Assembly: GCF_002975435.1 (NCBI RefSeq)
Contig: NZ_PCPT01000001.1
Span: 434,001-498,000, forward strand
Direction: 5' to 3'
Origin: Arthrobacter sp. MYb227
GTDB lineage: Bacteria > Actinomycetota > Actinomycetes > Actinomycetales > Micrococcaceae
DNA length: 64,000 nt
Shown here: positions 39,720 through 49,693 of the stretch, in pieces
How the letters are laid out: every line of letters starts with the position of its first letter
Numbering within the stretch: the stretch's first letter is position 1
Notes under the pieces: generated by a model
Seen by the model: only the letters and a program-made list of their open reading frames with translations
Told to the model about the DNA's origin: nothing
Database searches by the model: none
Made by a program: the position numbers and the translations under genes

Positions 39720-40397
39720 CTACAGGCTCCTCACTGGCAGTAATTCGCGATTGAATGGCTCAAGCCCTACCGATTCGGTGGGTGGTCCGTGCCCGGCTAG
39801 GGCCATTGCTTGGTCCCTGTCATGCACACTGGGGCCAGGAAGCGTGGCGCTCAGCGCTTGCAAGAGCAACGCGTAGGGCGATTTGGCTTCTTCCAGTGCC
39901 AGCCGAAGTAGCTCGATGCTGGCACGATATTCACCCATGAGTTTGAGCCCGCCGGCAGGATCGGCAATTGCCGCATATTCGAGAACCATCGGTAAGAAGT
40001 CCGGTAACTCGCCCTGCGTATCAACCAAGAAGTCACTAGTTCGGTAGGCCTGTTTAAACGCTGCGAGCACTTCGCCGCGGCGCCGGGTATCACCATCTGT
40101 CCAATAGGAAAGATAGAGCGCATGTTTGCGGCTCAAATCAAAGGTCTGAACGTAACTAAGCTCCAGCACATCCGTTGGTGTGGTCTTGAGATACTCGAGG
40201 AACTGCCCAATGCGTTCCTTGGCTTCGACCTGTTTTGCGGCCCTCTCATTTTTGCTACTGCGCGCAAATAACCCGGGCTTTTCCGGTTGCACGTTGGCAA
40301 GTGCCTGGCCCAATGTGGGGATTTGATGCAACAATTCCTCGTCGGGATAACACAGGGTTATGGAGATCAGCCGATGAAAAAGCCTGGTGTTACTCAT
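39720..40397 (-). CDS. narJ: Nitrate reductase assembly chaperone
   Basis: NarJ is a cytoplasmic chaperone that inserts the molybdenum cofactor into NarG and holds NarGH until it docks on NarI. The 225 residues are mostly helical, with the family motif LELSYVQTFDLSRKHALYLS. It overlaps narH by 4 bp (ATGA). It is not part of the final enzyme. Confidence 0.93.
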   Translation of the reverse strand: MSNTRLFHRLISITLCYPDEELLHQIPTLGQALANVQPEKPGLFARSSKNERAAKQVEAKERIGQFLEYLKTTPTDVLELSYVQTFDLSRKHALYLSYWTDGDTRRRGEVLAAFKQAYRTSDFLVDTQGELPDFLPMVLEYAAIADPAGGLKLMGEYRASIELLRLALEEAKSPYALLLQALSATLPGPSVHDRDQAMALAGHGPPTESVGLEPFNRELLPVRSL

Positions 40398-42070
40398 TTG
40401 GGCTCTCCCTGGTGCTGGTGCTTGGTGGGAAAGAGTCCCTCGGGCGCGCCGGTTCCGTCCCAGTTCAGCAAGTTCACCCGTCCGCGCAAGGAATCTGCAC
40501 TTGGTGCTTCCCCCGAGGTCTGTCGATCCCGCAGGGCGTTGAACGTCTCGATGGCCACCGGGGTTGGGGTGCCGCTGGCCTCACCGAAGGGCGAGTTTTC
40601 ATACATCCCCACCTCATCATCGAAGTCAAGGGAACAGCCCATCTCCTCCAGATCGTGGGCCTGTTCACGGTGTGCCTGTGGGATGACGTAGCGGTCCTCA
40701 TACTTGGCGATGGCCATCAGCCGGTACATCTCGTAAAGTTCTTCCTCACTCATGCCCACAGCAGCGGGAATTGAGGCATCGGGCTCTTGACCTAGTGCGA
40801 TACCCCGCATGTAGGAGCGCATGGCAGCAAGTTTTCGTAGCACCTCGGTGATCTTGCTGGTATCCCCCGCGGTGAAAAGTTCCGCCAAATATTCGACGGG
40901 AATACGTAATTCTTCGATGGCCCCAAAGAGGGTTCCGGCACCCTCGGCGTCGTGGCCCTGATCGCGCAACAGGTCAACGACCGGGGACAACGGCGGCACA
41001 TACCAGACCATGGGCATGGTCCGATACTCGGGGTGTAACGGCAACGCTACCTTGTAGATCTTGGCCAGCGCGTAGACAGGTGAACGTTTTGCCGCATCGA
41101 GCCAGTCCTCCGGGATGCCCTGCTTCCGGGCCTCGGCAATCACCATTGGATCGTTGGGGTCAAGAATCAGTTCGAGCTGCTTTTCGTAGAGATCCTGCTC
41201 ATTTTCGGTGGCGGCCGCGGCTCCCACAAGATCCGCATCGTAGAGGAATAACCCCAGGTAACGCAGGCGTCCCACACAGGTTTCCGAGCAGACGGTGGGC
41301 AAACCAATCTCGAGGCGCGGGTAGCACATGGTGCATTTCTCCGCTTTGCCGGTCTTGTGATTGAAGTAGATCTTCTTGTACGGGCAGCCGGTGATACATT
41401 GGCGCCAACCACGGCATTTATCCTGATCCACCAGCACAATTCCGTCTTCGACGCGTTTATAGATGGCTCCCGAGGGGCACGAGGCCATACATGAGGGGTT
41501 CAAACAATGCTCACAAATGCGTGGCAGGTAGAACATGAAGGTTTTTTCAAACTCAAATTTAATCTTCTCGTTTGATTCGCGGCGCACCGCCTCCACGATG
41601 GGATCTAGGTGGCCAAGTTCGTGCACGCCGCCGAGGTTATCATCCCAGTTGGCACTCCAGGTGATGTCCGTATCCTTGCCGGTAATCAACGATTTTGGCC
41701 TAGCTACCGGGAAATCATCGCCCGCCGGGGCATCGATCAACGTCTTGTAGTCGTAGGTCCAAGGTTCGTAGTAGTCCTTGAGCTCCGGCTGGACTGGGGA
41801 GGTGAAAATGCCGAAGAGCTTCTTGACCCGGCCTCCGGCCTTGAGTTTCAATCGGCCCGATTTGGTGCGTGTCCAGCCACCCTTCCAGGTTTCCTGATCC
41901 TCGTATCGTCGCGGGTACCCCTGACCGGGACGCGTTTCAACGTTGTTGAACCACACATATTCGGTTCCGGCCCGGTTGGTCCAGGCCTGTTTGCAGGTCA
42001 CCGAGCAGGTGTGGCAACCAATGCACTTATCCAGGTTCATTACCATTCCCATTTGGGCCATGACACGCAT
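40394..42070 (-). CDS. narH: Respiratory nitrate reductase subunit beta
   Basis: NarH carries the electron-transfer chain of three [4Fe-4S] and one [3Fe-4S] clusters. The 558 residues contain CIGCHTCSVTCKQAW near the N-terminus, CEHCLNPSCMASCP, CRGWRQCITGCP (Trp in place of one Cys, the [3Fe-4S] site) and CTMCYPRLEIGLPTVCSETC. All cluster ligands are present. The start shares one base with the narG stop (TAATG). Confidence 0.97.
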   Translation of the reverse strand: MRVMAQMGMVMNLDKCIGCHTCSVTCKQAWTNRAGTEYVWFNNVETRPGQGYPRRYEDQETWKGGWTRTKSGRLKLKAGGRVKKLFGIFTSPVQPELKDYYEPWTYDYKTLIDAPAGDDFPVARPKSLITGKDTDITWSANWDDNLGGVHELGHLDPIVEAVRRESNEKIKFEFEKTFMFYLPRICEHCLNPSCMASCPSGAIYKRVEDGIVLVDQDKCRGWRQCITGCPYKKIYFNHKTGKAEKCTMCYPRLEIGLPTVCSETCVGRLRYLGLFLYDADLVGAAAATENEQDLYEKQLELILDPNDPMVIAEARKQGIPEDWLDAAKRSPVYALAKIYKVALPLHPEYRTMPMVWYVPPLSPVVDLLRDQGHDAEGAGTLFGAIEELRIPVEYLAELFTAGDTSKITEVLRKLAAMRSYMRGIALGQEPDASIPAAVGMSEEELYEMYRLMAIAKYEDRYVIPQAHREQAHDLEEMGCSLDFDDEVGMYENSPFGEASGTPTPVAIETFNALRDRQTSGEAPSADSLRGRVNLLNWDGTGAPEGLFPTKHQHQGEPK

Positions 42071-45000
42071 TAGAAGACAACTTTCTGGTTGCGGCGACGG
42101 ATGGTGGAGACCACGTCGCGTTGGTTGCCGGTGGGGCCAAGGTAGTTGAACGCGTAGGTGAGCTGCGCGTACCCGCCAATCAGGTGCGTGGGTTTAACCA
42201 GCAGCCTGGTCACCGAGTTGTGGATGCCACCGCGCCGTCCGGTGGCCTCGGACTTGGGGACATCGATGGTGCGTTCCTGGGCGTGGTGCACATACGCAAC
42301 GCCCTCGGGCATGCGGTGCGAAACCACCGAACGGCCCACCAGCACGCCATTGGCGTTGACACATTCAACCCATTCGTTGTCCTTGACTCCGATGGCGGCC
42401 GCGTCCTGCACACTGAGCCACACCGTGGGGCCACCACGGGAGAGCGAAAGCATGAACAGGTTGTCCTGGTATTCGGAGTGAATCGACCATTTGGAGTGCG
42501 GCGTGAGGTAGCGGACGGTAATTTCCTTGGAACCGTCAGCTCCGAGCTTGGGCTCACCAAAGAGCCGGTGCATATCAAGTGGTGGACGATACATCGGTAG
42601 TTGTTCGCCGGTATCGCGTATCCAGTCATGATCGAGGAAGAAATGCATGCGCCCGGTGAGCGTGTGCCAGGGCTTGAGCCGTTCCACATTGACGGTAAAA
42701 GGTGCATAGCGTCGACCGCCGGTCTCCGAACCCGACCATTCTGGCGAGGTGATCACCGGTTGCGGGGCGGCCTGCGTCATCGCAAAGGTGATGCGTTTTT
42801 CCGCCGATCCCTCGGCCAAATCCGCAAGTTTCCTCCCGGTGCGTACCTCAAGATCCTTGAAGCCTTGCACCGCGAGTTCACCATTGGTGGTGCCGGAAAA
42901 GGCAAGGATGGCTTCGGCCATCTTCTCATCGGTGTCGATGGCGGGGCGGCCCGCGGCTGCACCGTGGCTCATCACCCCATGCAATGCGCCAAGGCGCTTG
43001 GTCTCGTGCTCAACCTTGTAGGTAACATTTTTGACGGTGAAGCCAAGCGTGTCCGCAAGTGGACCAACGGCCGAGAGCTTATCGGCGATAGCCGTATAGT
43101 CACGCTCGACGATCGAGAAGTTTGGCAGGTTCTTCCCCGGCACACCCGGTGCCCCGCTACCCTTCCAATCATTGACCCGACCCCCAGGCTGAGCCAGTTG
43201 ACCACGAGTGTCATGCTGCATGGGAACCGAAACCAGGTCCTTGCGGGTGCCCAAATGAGTTTCGGCCTGGCGCGAGAGCTCCCGGGCCAGCAAATGGAAG
43301 GTCTCAAAGTCGGTCTTGGACTGCCAGGGTGGGTCGATGGCCGGGGTAAAGGCGTGCACAAATGGGTGCATATCGGTGGAGGACAGATCGTGTTTCTCGT
43401 ACCAGGTGGCGGCCGGGAAGACGATGTCCGAGAGTAGCGTGGTACTTGTCATGCGGAAATCCGCGCTCATCAGCAGATCGAGTTTTCCTTCTGGGGCCTT
43501 CTCATGCCAGCGCACGTCTTTGGGGTGCGTCTCGGTTTCGTGGTTATCCTGCCCCATGACGTTGTTGTGCGTACCCAAAAGGTGTTTGAGGAAGTATTCG
43601 TTGCCCTTGGCCGAGGAACCAAAGAGGTTTGAGCGCCACAGCACGAGGGTGCGCGGCCAGTTTTCGGGTGCATCGATGTCTTCGATGGCGTGGGTTAGCT
43701 CGCCGGTATGCAGCGCATCGGCAATATAGTCCCCGGGGTTCTGAGCATTCCCCGCATCCACGGCGGCCTGGGCCTGCTCCGCAACCTCGAGTGGGTTCTT
43801 ATTGAATTGTGGGTAGAACGGCATCCAGCCCATGCGGGTTGACTGCGCCAATGAGTCGGCGGTGTGCATTCCATCCAGTGAGCCTTCGGAGAGCGGAGAT
43901 TTCAGTGCATCTGCCGAGTACCCGTCCTGCCGCCACTGGTCGGTGTGCATGTACCAGTAGCCGGTGCCGATCATGGTGCGCGGTGGGCGCTGCCAGTCAA
44001 GGGCATTAGCTAGGGATACCCAGCCGGTGATGGGACGGCACTTTTCTTGTCCCACGTAGTGTGCCCAACCGCCACCGTTGCGGCCCATGGAACCGGTGAG
44101 CAGCAGCAGCGAGAGGATGGCGCGGTAGGTTGCATCTCCATGGAACCACTGGCAGATGCCAGCTCCCATGATGATCATTGAGCGTCCGCCGGAGTCTTCG
44201 GCATTTTGTGCGAATTCTCGGGCAATGCGGGCACATGCGTCCGCGGGAACACTGGTTATTTCTTCTTGCCAAGCCGGGGTGTAAGGCGTGCTGACATCGT
44301 CATATCCGCTGGCCCAATCCCCCGGCATGCCCTCGCGACCAATGCCGTATTGGGCAAGCATCAAATCGAAAACTGTCGTGACAAGCTTGCCGGCGACGCG
44401 GGTGGTTGGCACACCGCGGTGAAGGATCGAGCCGATGCCTTCGGCATCTTCAAAGACCGGCAGGCGGATAGCCTGCGGCTGTTGATCGGGGATCTCTGCA
44501 AGGCTCAGGGCCGGGGTGATGTCACCTAAATCGAGGTTCCATTTACCGGTATCTTGGTCGTTGTACCTGAAGCCGAGCGAACCGTTGGGGACCTGCGCGC
44601 TATGGGTAGTGGTGTCCCAGAGGACCGTTTTGAATTCTGGGTCGGCCGCGCCAACATGCTCATCACCCAAATCCGCCGCGGTCAGGAACTTTCCAGGGAC
44701 TAGGCCCTGCCCGTCGGGGTGTTGATTTAGGGTAATCAGGAATGGCAGGTCGGTATAGCTCTTGACGTAGTCGGTGAAGAATGGAACTTCTCGGTCGATG
44801 AAGAATTCCTTGAGCAGTACGTGTCCCATGCCCATGGCCAGTGCGGCATCGGTTCCCGCTTGGGCGGGCAGCCATTCGTCGGCAAACTTGGTGTTATCCG
44901 CATAGTCGGGGCTGATGGTGACAACTTTGGTGCCCTTGTAGCGGGCTTCTGCCATCCAGTGGGCGTCGGGGGTGCGGGTGACCGGGACGTTAGAACCCCA

Positions 45001-45795
45001 CATCATCAGGTACGTCGAATCCCACCAGTCCCCCGATTCGGGGACGTCTGTCTGGTCACCAAAGACCTGTGGGCTGGCCACCGGCAGGTCGGCATACCAG
45101 TCGTAAAAGCTTGTCATCACCCCGCCAATGAGCTGGATGAAGCGGGTTCCAACGCAGTGACTGACCATTGACATGGCAGGGATCGGGGAGAATCCAGAGA
45201 CCCGGTCCGGACCATATTTTTTGATGGTATTTACGTGTGCCGCGGCCGAAATTTCGATGGCTTCGTTCCAGCTGGTGCGCACCAGTCCGCCCTTGCCCCG
45301 GGCCTGTTGATAGCGCGCACGGGTTTCGGGATTGGAAGAAATTTCGTCGAAGGCGAGTACCGGATCGCCCAGGCGAGCCTTGGCTTCGCGGTACATCTCA
45401 AGTAATACACCACGTGCATAGGGGTAACGAACACGGGTTGGCGAATAGGTGTACCAGGAAAATGCTGCACCACGCGGGCAACCACGGGGTTCGTATTCGG
45501 GCCGGTCCGGGCCGACCGATGGGTAATCGGTTTGTTGCGCTTCCCAAGTGATGATGCCGTCCTTGACATACACTTTCCATGAGCAAGAGCCCGTACAGTT
45601 TACCCCGTGAGTGGATCTAACAACCTTGTCGTGGCTCCACCGATCGCGATAGAAAACATCGCCCTTGCGTCCGCCCTCTCGGAAAACCGCCCGGTTATCA
45701 TCAGTGGTTTCCCATCGTGTGAAAAATTTACCGACCTTCAAAAGTGCGTCGGCTGCGCTTGAATCTGTCCCCGGGATGCTCTGGCCTATGCTCAT
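42070..45795 (-). CDS. narG: Respiratory nitrate reductase subunit alpha
   Basis: NarG is the molybdenum bis-MGD catalytic subunit reducing nitrate to nitrite on the cytoplasmic side. It has 1241 residues. The FS0 cluster ligands are His63, Cys67, Cys71 and Cys106 (THGVNCTGSC and PRGCPRG). The Mo-ligand aspartate lies in YDWYADLPVASPQ, matching the family DLPPASPQ context. MGD-binding stretches follow throughout. No Tat signal is present, as expected for this cytoplasm-facing type. It is first in narGHJI-narK. No sensor or molybdopterin genes are adjacent. Confidence 0.97.
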   Translation of the reverse strand: MSIGQSIPGTDSSAADALLKVGKFFTRWETTDDNRAVFREGGRKGDVFYRDRWSHDKVVRSTHGVNCTGSCSWKVYVKDGIITWEAQQTDYPSVGPDRPEYEPRGCPRGAAFSWYTYSPTRVRYPYARGVLLEMYREAKARLGDPVLAFDEISSNPETRARYQQARGKGGLVRTSWNEAIEISAAAHVNTIKKYGPDRVSGFSPIPAMSMVSHCVGTRFIQLIGGVMTSFYDWYADLPVASPQVFGDQTDVPESGDWWDSTYLMMWGSNVPVTRTPDAHWMAEARYKGTKVVTISPDYADNTKFADEWLPAQAGTDAALAMGMGHVLLKEFFIDREVPFFTDYVKSYTDLPFLITLNQHPDGQGLVPGKFLTAADLGDEHVGAADPEFKTVLWDTTTHSAQVPNGSLGFRYNDQDTGKWNLDLGDITPALSLAEIPDQQPQAIRLPVFEDAEGIGSILHRGVPTTRVAGKLVTTVFDLMLAQYGIGREGMPGDWASGYDDVSTPYTPAWQEEITSVPADACARIAREFAQNAEDSGGRSMIIMGAGICQWFHGDATYRAILSLLLLTGSMGRNGGGWAHYVGQEKCRPITGWVSLANALDWQRPPRTMIGTGYWYMHTDQWRQDGYSADALKSPLSEGSLDGMHTADSLAQSTRMGWMPFYPQFNKNPLEVAEQAQAAVDAGNAQNPGDYIADALHTGELTHAIEDIDAPENWPRTLVLWRSNLFGSSAKGNEYFLKHLLGTHNNVMGQDNHETETHPKDVRWHEKAPEGKLDLLMSADFRMTSTTLLSDIVFPAATWYEKHDLSSTDMHPFVHAFTPAIDPPWQSKTDFETFHLLARELSRQAETHLGTRKDLVSVPMQHDTRGQLAQPGGRVNDWKGSGAPGVPGKNLPNFSIVERDYTAIADKLSAVGPLADTLGFTVKNVTYKVEHETKRLGALHGVMSHGAAAGRPAIDTDEKMAEAILAFSGTTNGELAVQGFKDLEVRTGRKLADLAEGSAEKRITFAMTQAAPQPVITSPEWSGSETGGRRYAPFTVNVERLKPWHTLTGRMHFFLDHDWIRDTGEQLPMYRPPLDMHRLFGEPKLGADGSKEITVRYLTPHSKWSIHSEYQDNLFMLSLSRGGPTVWLSVQDAAAIGVKDNEWVECVNANGVLVGRSVVSHRMPEGVAYVHHAQERTIDVPKSEATGRRGGIHNSVTRLLVKPTHLIGGYAQLTYAFNYLGPTGNQRDVVSTIRRRNQKVVF

Positions 45796-46215
45796 GGATG
45801 CACCATATGCCGAAAACTAGCCACTTGACTAGGATATGCTCCTCGTATCTAACTCAATGGCTAGAAAACCTTGACTTTGAGCGGTTTCAATTAGCGCACA
45901 CATGACTGATCTTTTCGCAATTGTTAACGCCGAACAGTATTAGCCTTCCCGCGTCCGGGGTGCGCCTCTTAGCCACACGTTTCACAGGCCTGGGGAGCGC
46001 GCAGAGGCGAGCTTTGAGTGCCACATCGTCATCGCTAGCGGAGGCCCCAGCTTCCGTTGATGACCTTGGCCGATCGCGGGGCACATAACTTTTGATAAGC
46101 AGCACCCTCGATTCTCATGCATTTCTAACCTTCGAGTTTGCTATTTACCGGCTTTCGTTTCCTGTTCTAGGCTTCGCGCTGATAACTTGTCGAAACTTCG
46201 CGATGAACTTAAAAC
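45796..46215. other. narG upstream region
   Basis: This 420-bp stretch lies between narG and the rplA terminator and must hold the nar promoter. Several weak TANNNT boxes are visible on the minus strand (for example around 45838-45860), but no clear FNR, CRP or NarL-type palindrome. A minus-strand frame at 45887-46105 has no recognisable homology and is not called. Confidence 0.35.
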
Positions 46216-46255
46216 AGTATTGCCCGCCCCCACCGAAGTGGAAACGGGCAATACT
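46216..46255 (-). terminator. Terminator after rplA
   Basis: AGTATTGCCCG and CGGGCAATACT pair over 11 bp with an inner CCAC/GTGG stem, followed on the minus strand by GTTTTAAG. It lies 17 bp beyond the rplA stop and separates rplKA from the nar operon. Confidence 0.85.
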
Positions 46256-46271
46256 AAACGATGCGACGTTA

Positions 46272-46979
46272 TTATGCGTCGCCGAGGACGCGAGTCACGT
46301 TCGAATCAACCGGGACGCCCGGGCCGAAGGTGGTTGCGACGGTTGCCTTGGTGATGTAGCGGCCCTTGGAAGAGGAAGGCTTCAAACGAAGAACCTCATC
46401 CAGTGCTGCTGCGTAGTTCTCTGCAAGCTTCTGTGCATCGAAGGAAACCTTGCCGATGATGAAGTGCAGGTTCGAGTGCTTGTCGACGCGGAAGTCGATC
46501 TTGCCACCCTTGATGTCGTTGACAGCCTTGGCCACGTCCATGGTGACGGTACCGGTCTTCGGGTTCGGCATCAGGTTACGAGGACCCAAAACCTTACCCA
46601 AACGGCCAACCTTGCCCATGAGGTCCGGGGTAGCAACTGCTGCGTCGAAGTCGGTCCAGCCGCCAGCGATCTTAGCGATCAGATCGTCTGAGCCGACGAA
46701 GTCGGCGCCGGCTGCGATTGCTGCCTCAGCCTTGTCACCGTTTGCGAACACGAGGACGCGAGCGGTCTTACCAGTGCCGTGTGGCAGGATAACCGTGCCA
46801 CGGACCATCTGGTCGGCCTTACGCGGGTCGACACCGAGGCGGAATGCAACCTCAACGGTCTCGTCGGCCTTCGAGAAGGCGATGTCCTTAGCCAAAGCAA
46901 TTGCTTCAACCGGTGCGTAGAACTTGTCTTCTTCGATCTTAGCCGCGGCGGCTACGAATGCTTTACTGCGCTTTGCCAT
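46272..46979 (-). CDS. rplA: 50S ribosomal protein L1
   Basis: L1 forms the mobile stalk near the E site and represses its operon in many bacteria. The 235 residues contain [35 protein letters not shown] and [20 protein letters not shown], the standard RNA-binding elements. It follows rplK by about 160 bp. Where rplJ would normally follow there is a terminator and the nar operon. Confidence 0.98.
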   Translation of the reverse strand: MAKRSKAFVAAAAKIEEDKFYAPVEAIALAKDIAFSKADETVEVAFRLGVDPRKADQMVRGTVILPHGTGKTARVLVFANGDKAEAAIAAGADFVGSDDLIAKIAGGWTDFDAAVATPDLMGKVGRLGKVLGPRNLMPNPKTGTVTMDVAKAVNDIKGGKIDFRVDKHSNLHFIIGKVSFDAQKLAENYAAALDEVLRLKPSSSKGRYITKATVATTFGPGVPVDSNVTRVLGDA

Positions 46980-47141
46980 CTGCTTTTTCTCCTTATGCAG
47001 TCGTGGTCATCTTTGGGTCGCGCGCGACCCTGCCACTTGCGATCGGGTGTCCACCAAGTGGTGGAAGAATCCTGACCGTCTTGTTTGTTTTGGGGGTGCG
47101 TTCCTGAAAAGTCAGGTGCGCGGGGGTGTAAAGGGCTTTAC

Positions 47142-47573
47142 TTAGCCTTCTACGGTGATGCCCATCGAGCGGGCGGTACCGGCGATGATCAGGGCAGCAG
47201 CCTTGATGTCGTTGGCGTTGAGATCTTCCATCTTGGTGGTGGCGATCTCTTCAACCTGTGCCTGGGTCAGCTTGGCAACCTTGACGGTGTGCGGGGTAGC
47301 TGAACCCTTGGCGACGCCTGCAGCCTTTTTGATGAGCTCGGCGGCCGGCGGGGTCTTGGTAATGAAGGTGAAGGAACGGTCTTCGTAGACAGTAATTTCA
47401 ACCGGAACTACGTTGCCGCGCTGCGACTCTGTAGCGGCGTTGTACGCCTTGCAGAATTCCATGATGTTGACGCCGTGCTGACCAAGCGCCGGGCCGATCG
47501 GAGGTGCCGGGTTGGCGGCGCCTGCCTGGATCTGCAGCTTGATGAGTCCGGTGACCTTTTTCTTGGGGGCCAT
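47142..47573 (-). CDS. rplK: 50S ribosomal protein L11
   Basis: L11 is part of the GTPase-associated centre and the target of thiostrepton. The 143 residues start [20 protein letters not shown]. The N-terminal proline-rich helix ([20 protein letters not shown]) and the C-terminal RNA-binding domain are intact. The ATG at 47571-47573 fits the family; a start 12 residues upstream was rejected. Confidence 0.98.
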
Positions 47574-47663
47574 TTCGGGTCCTTCTTCTTTTGCGTTGCC
47601 CCGCTGCACAGGAGCGTGCCTCGGGGGGTTGACCGCCGTGGCGCGGCGGCCGAGTCATGCCAA

Positions 47664-47688
47664 TATCCCGGTAAAGCAAACCGGGATA
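47664..47688 (-). terminator. Short hairpin between nusG and rplK
   Basis: TATCCCGG and CCGGGATA pair over 8 bp with a 9-base loop, 16 bp after the nusG stop. There is no T-run. It may be a weak terminator or part of an rplK leader. Confidence 0.4.
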
Positions 47689-47704
47689 GGCACGAAGACT
47701 AATG

Positions 47705-48463
47705 TTACTGGATCTTGGTGACCTGGCTGAACGAGAGCGTCACCGGGGTTTCGCGTTCGAAGATCGAAACCAGAACCACCAAGGTGGAAGATTCGAGCTT
47801 GATCTCGCTGATAGTTGCCGGCAGGGTCTCGAATGGACCGTCGTTGACGATAACCGATTCGCCAACCTCAAAGTCCACTGTGACCTCAGTGATCGGGGCG
47901 CGGCCCGGCTTCATGTTCGCGGCTTCTTCTTCAGAAACGATGGTGTGCTCAAGCATCGAGAAGACTTCCTCGAGGCGCAGCGGGACCGGATCGTGGGCGT
48001 TGCCAACGAAGCCAGTGACACCCGGGGTGTGACGAACAGCACCCCACGAGGCGTCGGTCAGTTCCATGCGAACCAAAACGTAGCCGGGGATACGAACGCG
48101 ACGCACAATCTTGCGCGTGGTGTTCTTGATCTCGACTACTTCTTCCATCGGGACCTGAATTTCATAAATGAATTCATCCATACCCAAAGTCTGGATACGG
48201 GTCTCGAGGTTTACCTTGACGCGGTTTTCGTAACCTGCGTAGGAGTGAATGACGTACCAGTCACCGGGCTGACGACGCAGCTTAGTGCGGAATTCTTCGA
48301 TGGGGTCAACTGCCGGAGTTTCCTCGGCTGCCTCTTCACCTTCAGGAGCCTGCACGGCGTCCTCGGAAACGACGGAATCGGTCGAGACCTCTTCGGTATC
48401 AACCTCAACGCCTTGGCCTTCAAGTTCTTCGATGGCCTGCGGTTCGAGTTCCTGTTCGGACAC
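47705..48463 (-). CDS. nusG: Transcription termination/antitermination protein NusG
   Basis: NusG binds RNA polymerase beta' and links it to Rho or to the ribosome. The 252 residues comprise an acidic N-terminal extension of about 65 residues (typical of actinobacteria), the NGN domain ([20 protein letters not shown], then [20 protein letters not shown]) and the C-terminal KOW domain ([20 protein letters not shown]). It lies about 60 bp after secE. Confidence 0.97.
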   Translation of the reverse strand: MSEQELEPQAIEELEGQGVEVDTEEVSTDSVVSEDAVQAPEGEEAAEETPAVDPIEEFRTKLRRQPGDWYVIHSYAGYENRVKVNLETRIQTLGMDEFIYEIQVPMEEVVEIKNTTRKIVRRVRIPGYVLVRMELTDASWGAVRHTPGVTGFVGNAHDPVPLRLEEVFSMLEHTIVSEEEAANMKPGRAPITEVTVDFEVGESVIVNDGPFETLPATISEIKLESSTLVVLVSIFERETPVTLSFSQVTKIQ

Positions 48464-48521
48464 TGCGGTTCCTGCTTTCTGTTACTTGTTCACCAGAAAA
48501 TATGGCGCGATTCGTCCAGGT

Positions 48522-48788
48522 TTACTGTTCGATCGGATTGGTGAAGATCCAAATGGCTCCGTTGCCGAACACAAAGTCCAGACCGGAAATGATCAACATC
48601 ATCAGCACTACGAAGCCGATGACCACGAGTGTGTAGTTCACCAATTCGCTGCGGGTCGGTGTAACGACCTTCTTCAGTTCGGAAATCATCTGCCGGAAGA
48701 ACAGAGCAATTCCCGCAAAGAAACCACTCTTTGCAGGCTTCTTGCCGTGTCCTGCTCCATGCGAATGACTCGCAGTCGTTTCAGTCAC
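48522..48788 (-). CDS. secE: Protein translocase subunit SecE
   Basis: SecE is the small clamp subunit of SecYEG. It is 88 residues: a polar N-terminal part with histidines, an amphipathic stretch (GIALFFRQMISELKKVVTPT) and one membrane helix (YTLVVIGFVVLMMLIISGLD). This is the single-helix actinobacterial form. It lies between tRNA-Trp and nusG, the classical place. Confidence 0.96.
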   Translation of the reverse strand: MTETTASHSHGAGHGKKPAKSGFFAGIALFFRQMISELKKVVTPTRSELVNYTLVVIGFVVLMMLIISGLDFVFGNGAIWIFTNPIEQ

Positions 48789-48905
48789 CGGTTCCTCGTT
48801 TCAGATTATGCCAATTGAAACAATCACGGTGCGCCGCAGTCGCATTGACCATGACACACCGTGACGTGAATACTCGCTGAGCAACCTCTAAAGACTGCTA
48901 CTGCG

Positions 48906-48978
48906 CAGGGCAGACAGGACTCGAACCTGCAACCTGCGGTTTTGGAGACCGCTGCGCTACCAATTGCGCCACTACCCT
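48906..48978 (-). tRNA. tRNA-Trp (anticodon CCA)
   Basis: A 73-base cloverleaf. The acceptor stem AGGGTAG pairs with CTGCCCT (one G-T). The anticodon loop CTCCAAA gives anticodon CCA, and GGTTCGAGTCC is the T arm. The 3' CCA is not encoded. It lies about 120 bp upstream of secE, its usual neighbour in actinobacteria. Confidence 0.97.
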
Positions 48979-49693
48979 TTGAGTTTACTACTCTATTGAT
49001 TCTCTAGATCCGTGAGGACTTAGAACTTCTAGATGTTTTCCAACACCGAGGAATAAGTCTACGCATGGAATGGGCCTGTTGTCGAACTGAGCAGCGCTTT
49101 CCCGCATTTCCGGGCTTTTTTACAGACTTTAACGAGTGCAGACCTTGCCGAGTGCTCTCCGGATGGGTGTTTGGCCAATTTTCAGGATCATCGTGGCAGA
49201 CGAAACCCTGAACCAGTAAAGCTGCCTAAAGCTTCTGAAGATTTTTCTAGGCATTATATATTTTTCGATGTTGGCCCCGTGGCATCTGTTCCCTTTGAAA
49301 GGGCTCGTCGATGCCTTGCCTAACCGATGCTTTTCGCCGAGGTCCGCTGGCACCCACACCCCTTTGGTTCCCACAGCTTCCACGTGCACCAGCACTTCAT
49401 CCACTGTGACCATGAAATGTGCCACGCGGTACCAAAGGTGTGGAACCTCGACGTGCTCAATGCTTTGCTTGGCTCCTCGGCCAATACGCCTCGGTCATCG
49501 GGGAAGCTACCTGCCCGAATGCCGAAGGAGCGTGAGTTTGTTGGCGAACGACTTTCCGCCAACCTCGTGCCATTGCTCGCACCAGAGGCACCCACAATGT
49601 GACTCATTAGGGAAGATAATCGTTTTCACGTGGATTCTCGCACTAAGCTTGAAACACATCCACACTTTCCCTCCCCTTCCAGGAAGCGACGAC
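48979..49693. other. Long stretch without an assignable gene
   Basis: About 715 bp between tRNA-Trp and the aminotransferase. From roughly 49290 to 49610 both strands show frames with coding-like third positions: plus 49327-49602 (with [19 protein letters not shown]) and minus 49129-49425 (with [20 protein letters not shown]). I recognise neither. It may be a decayed gene. The aminotransferase promoter should lie in the last 80 bp. Confidence 0.35.

Noticed and set aside
45887-46105. Minus-strand 72-codon frame upstream of narG
   Set aside because: No homology, no ribosome-binding site, unlike codon use of neighbours.
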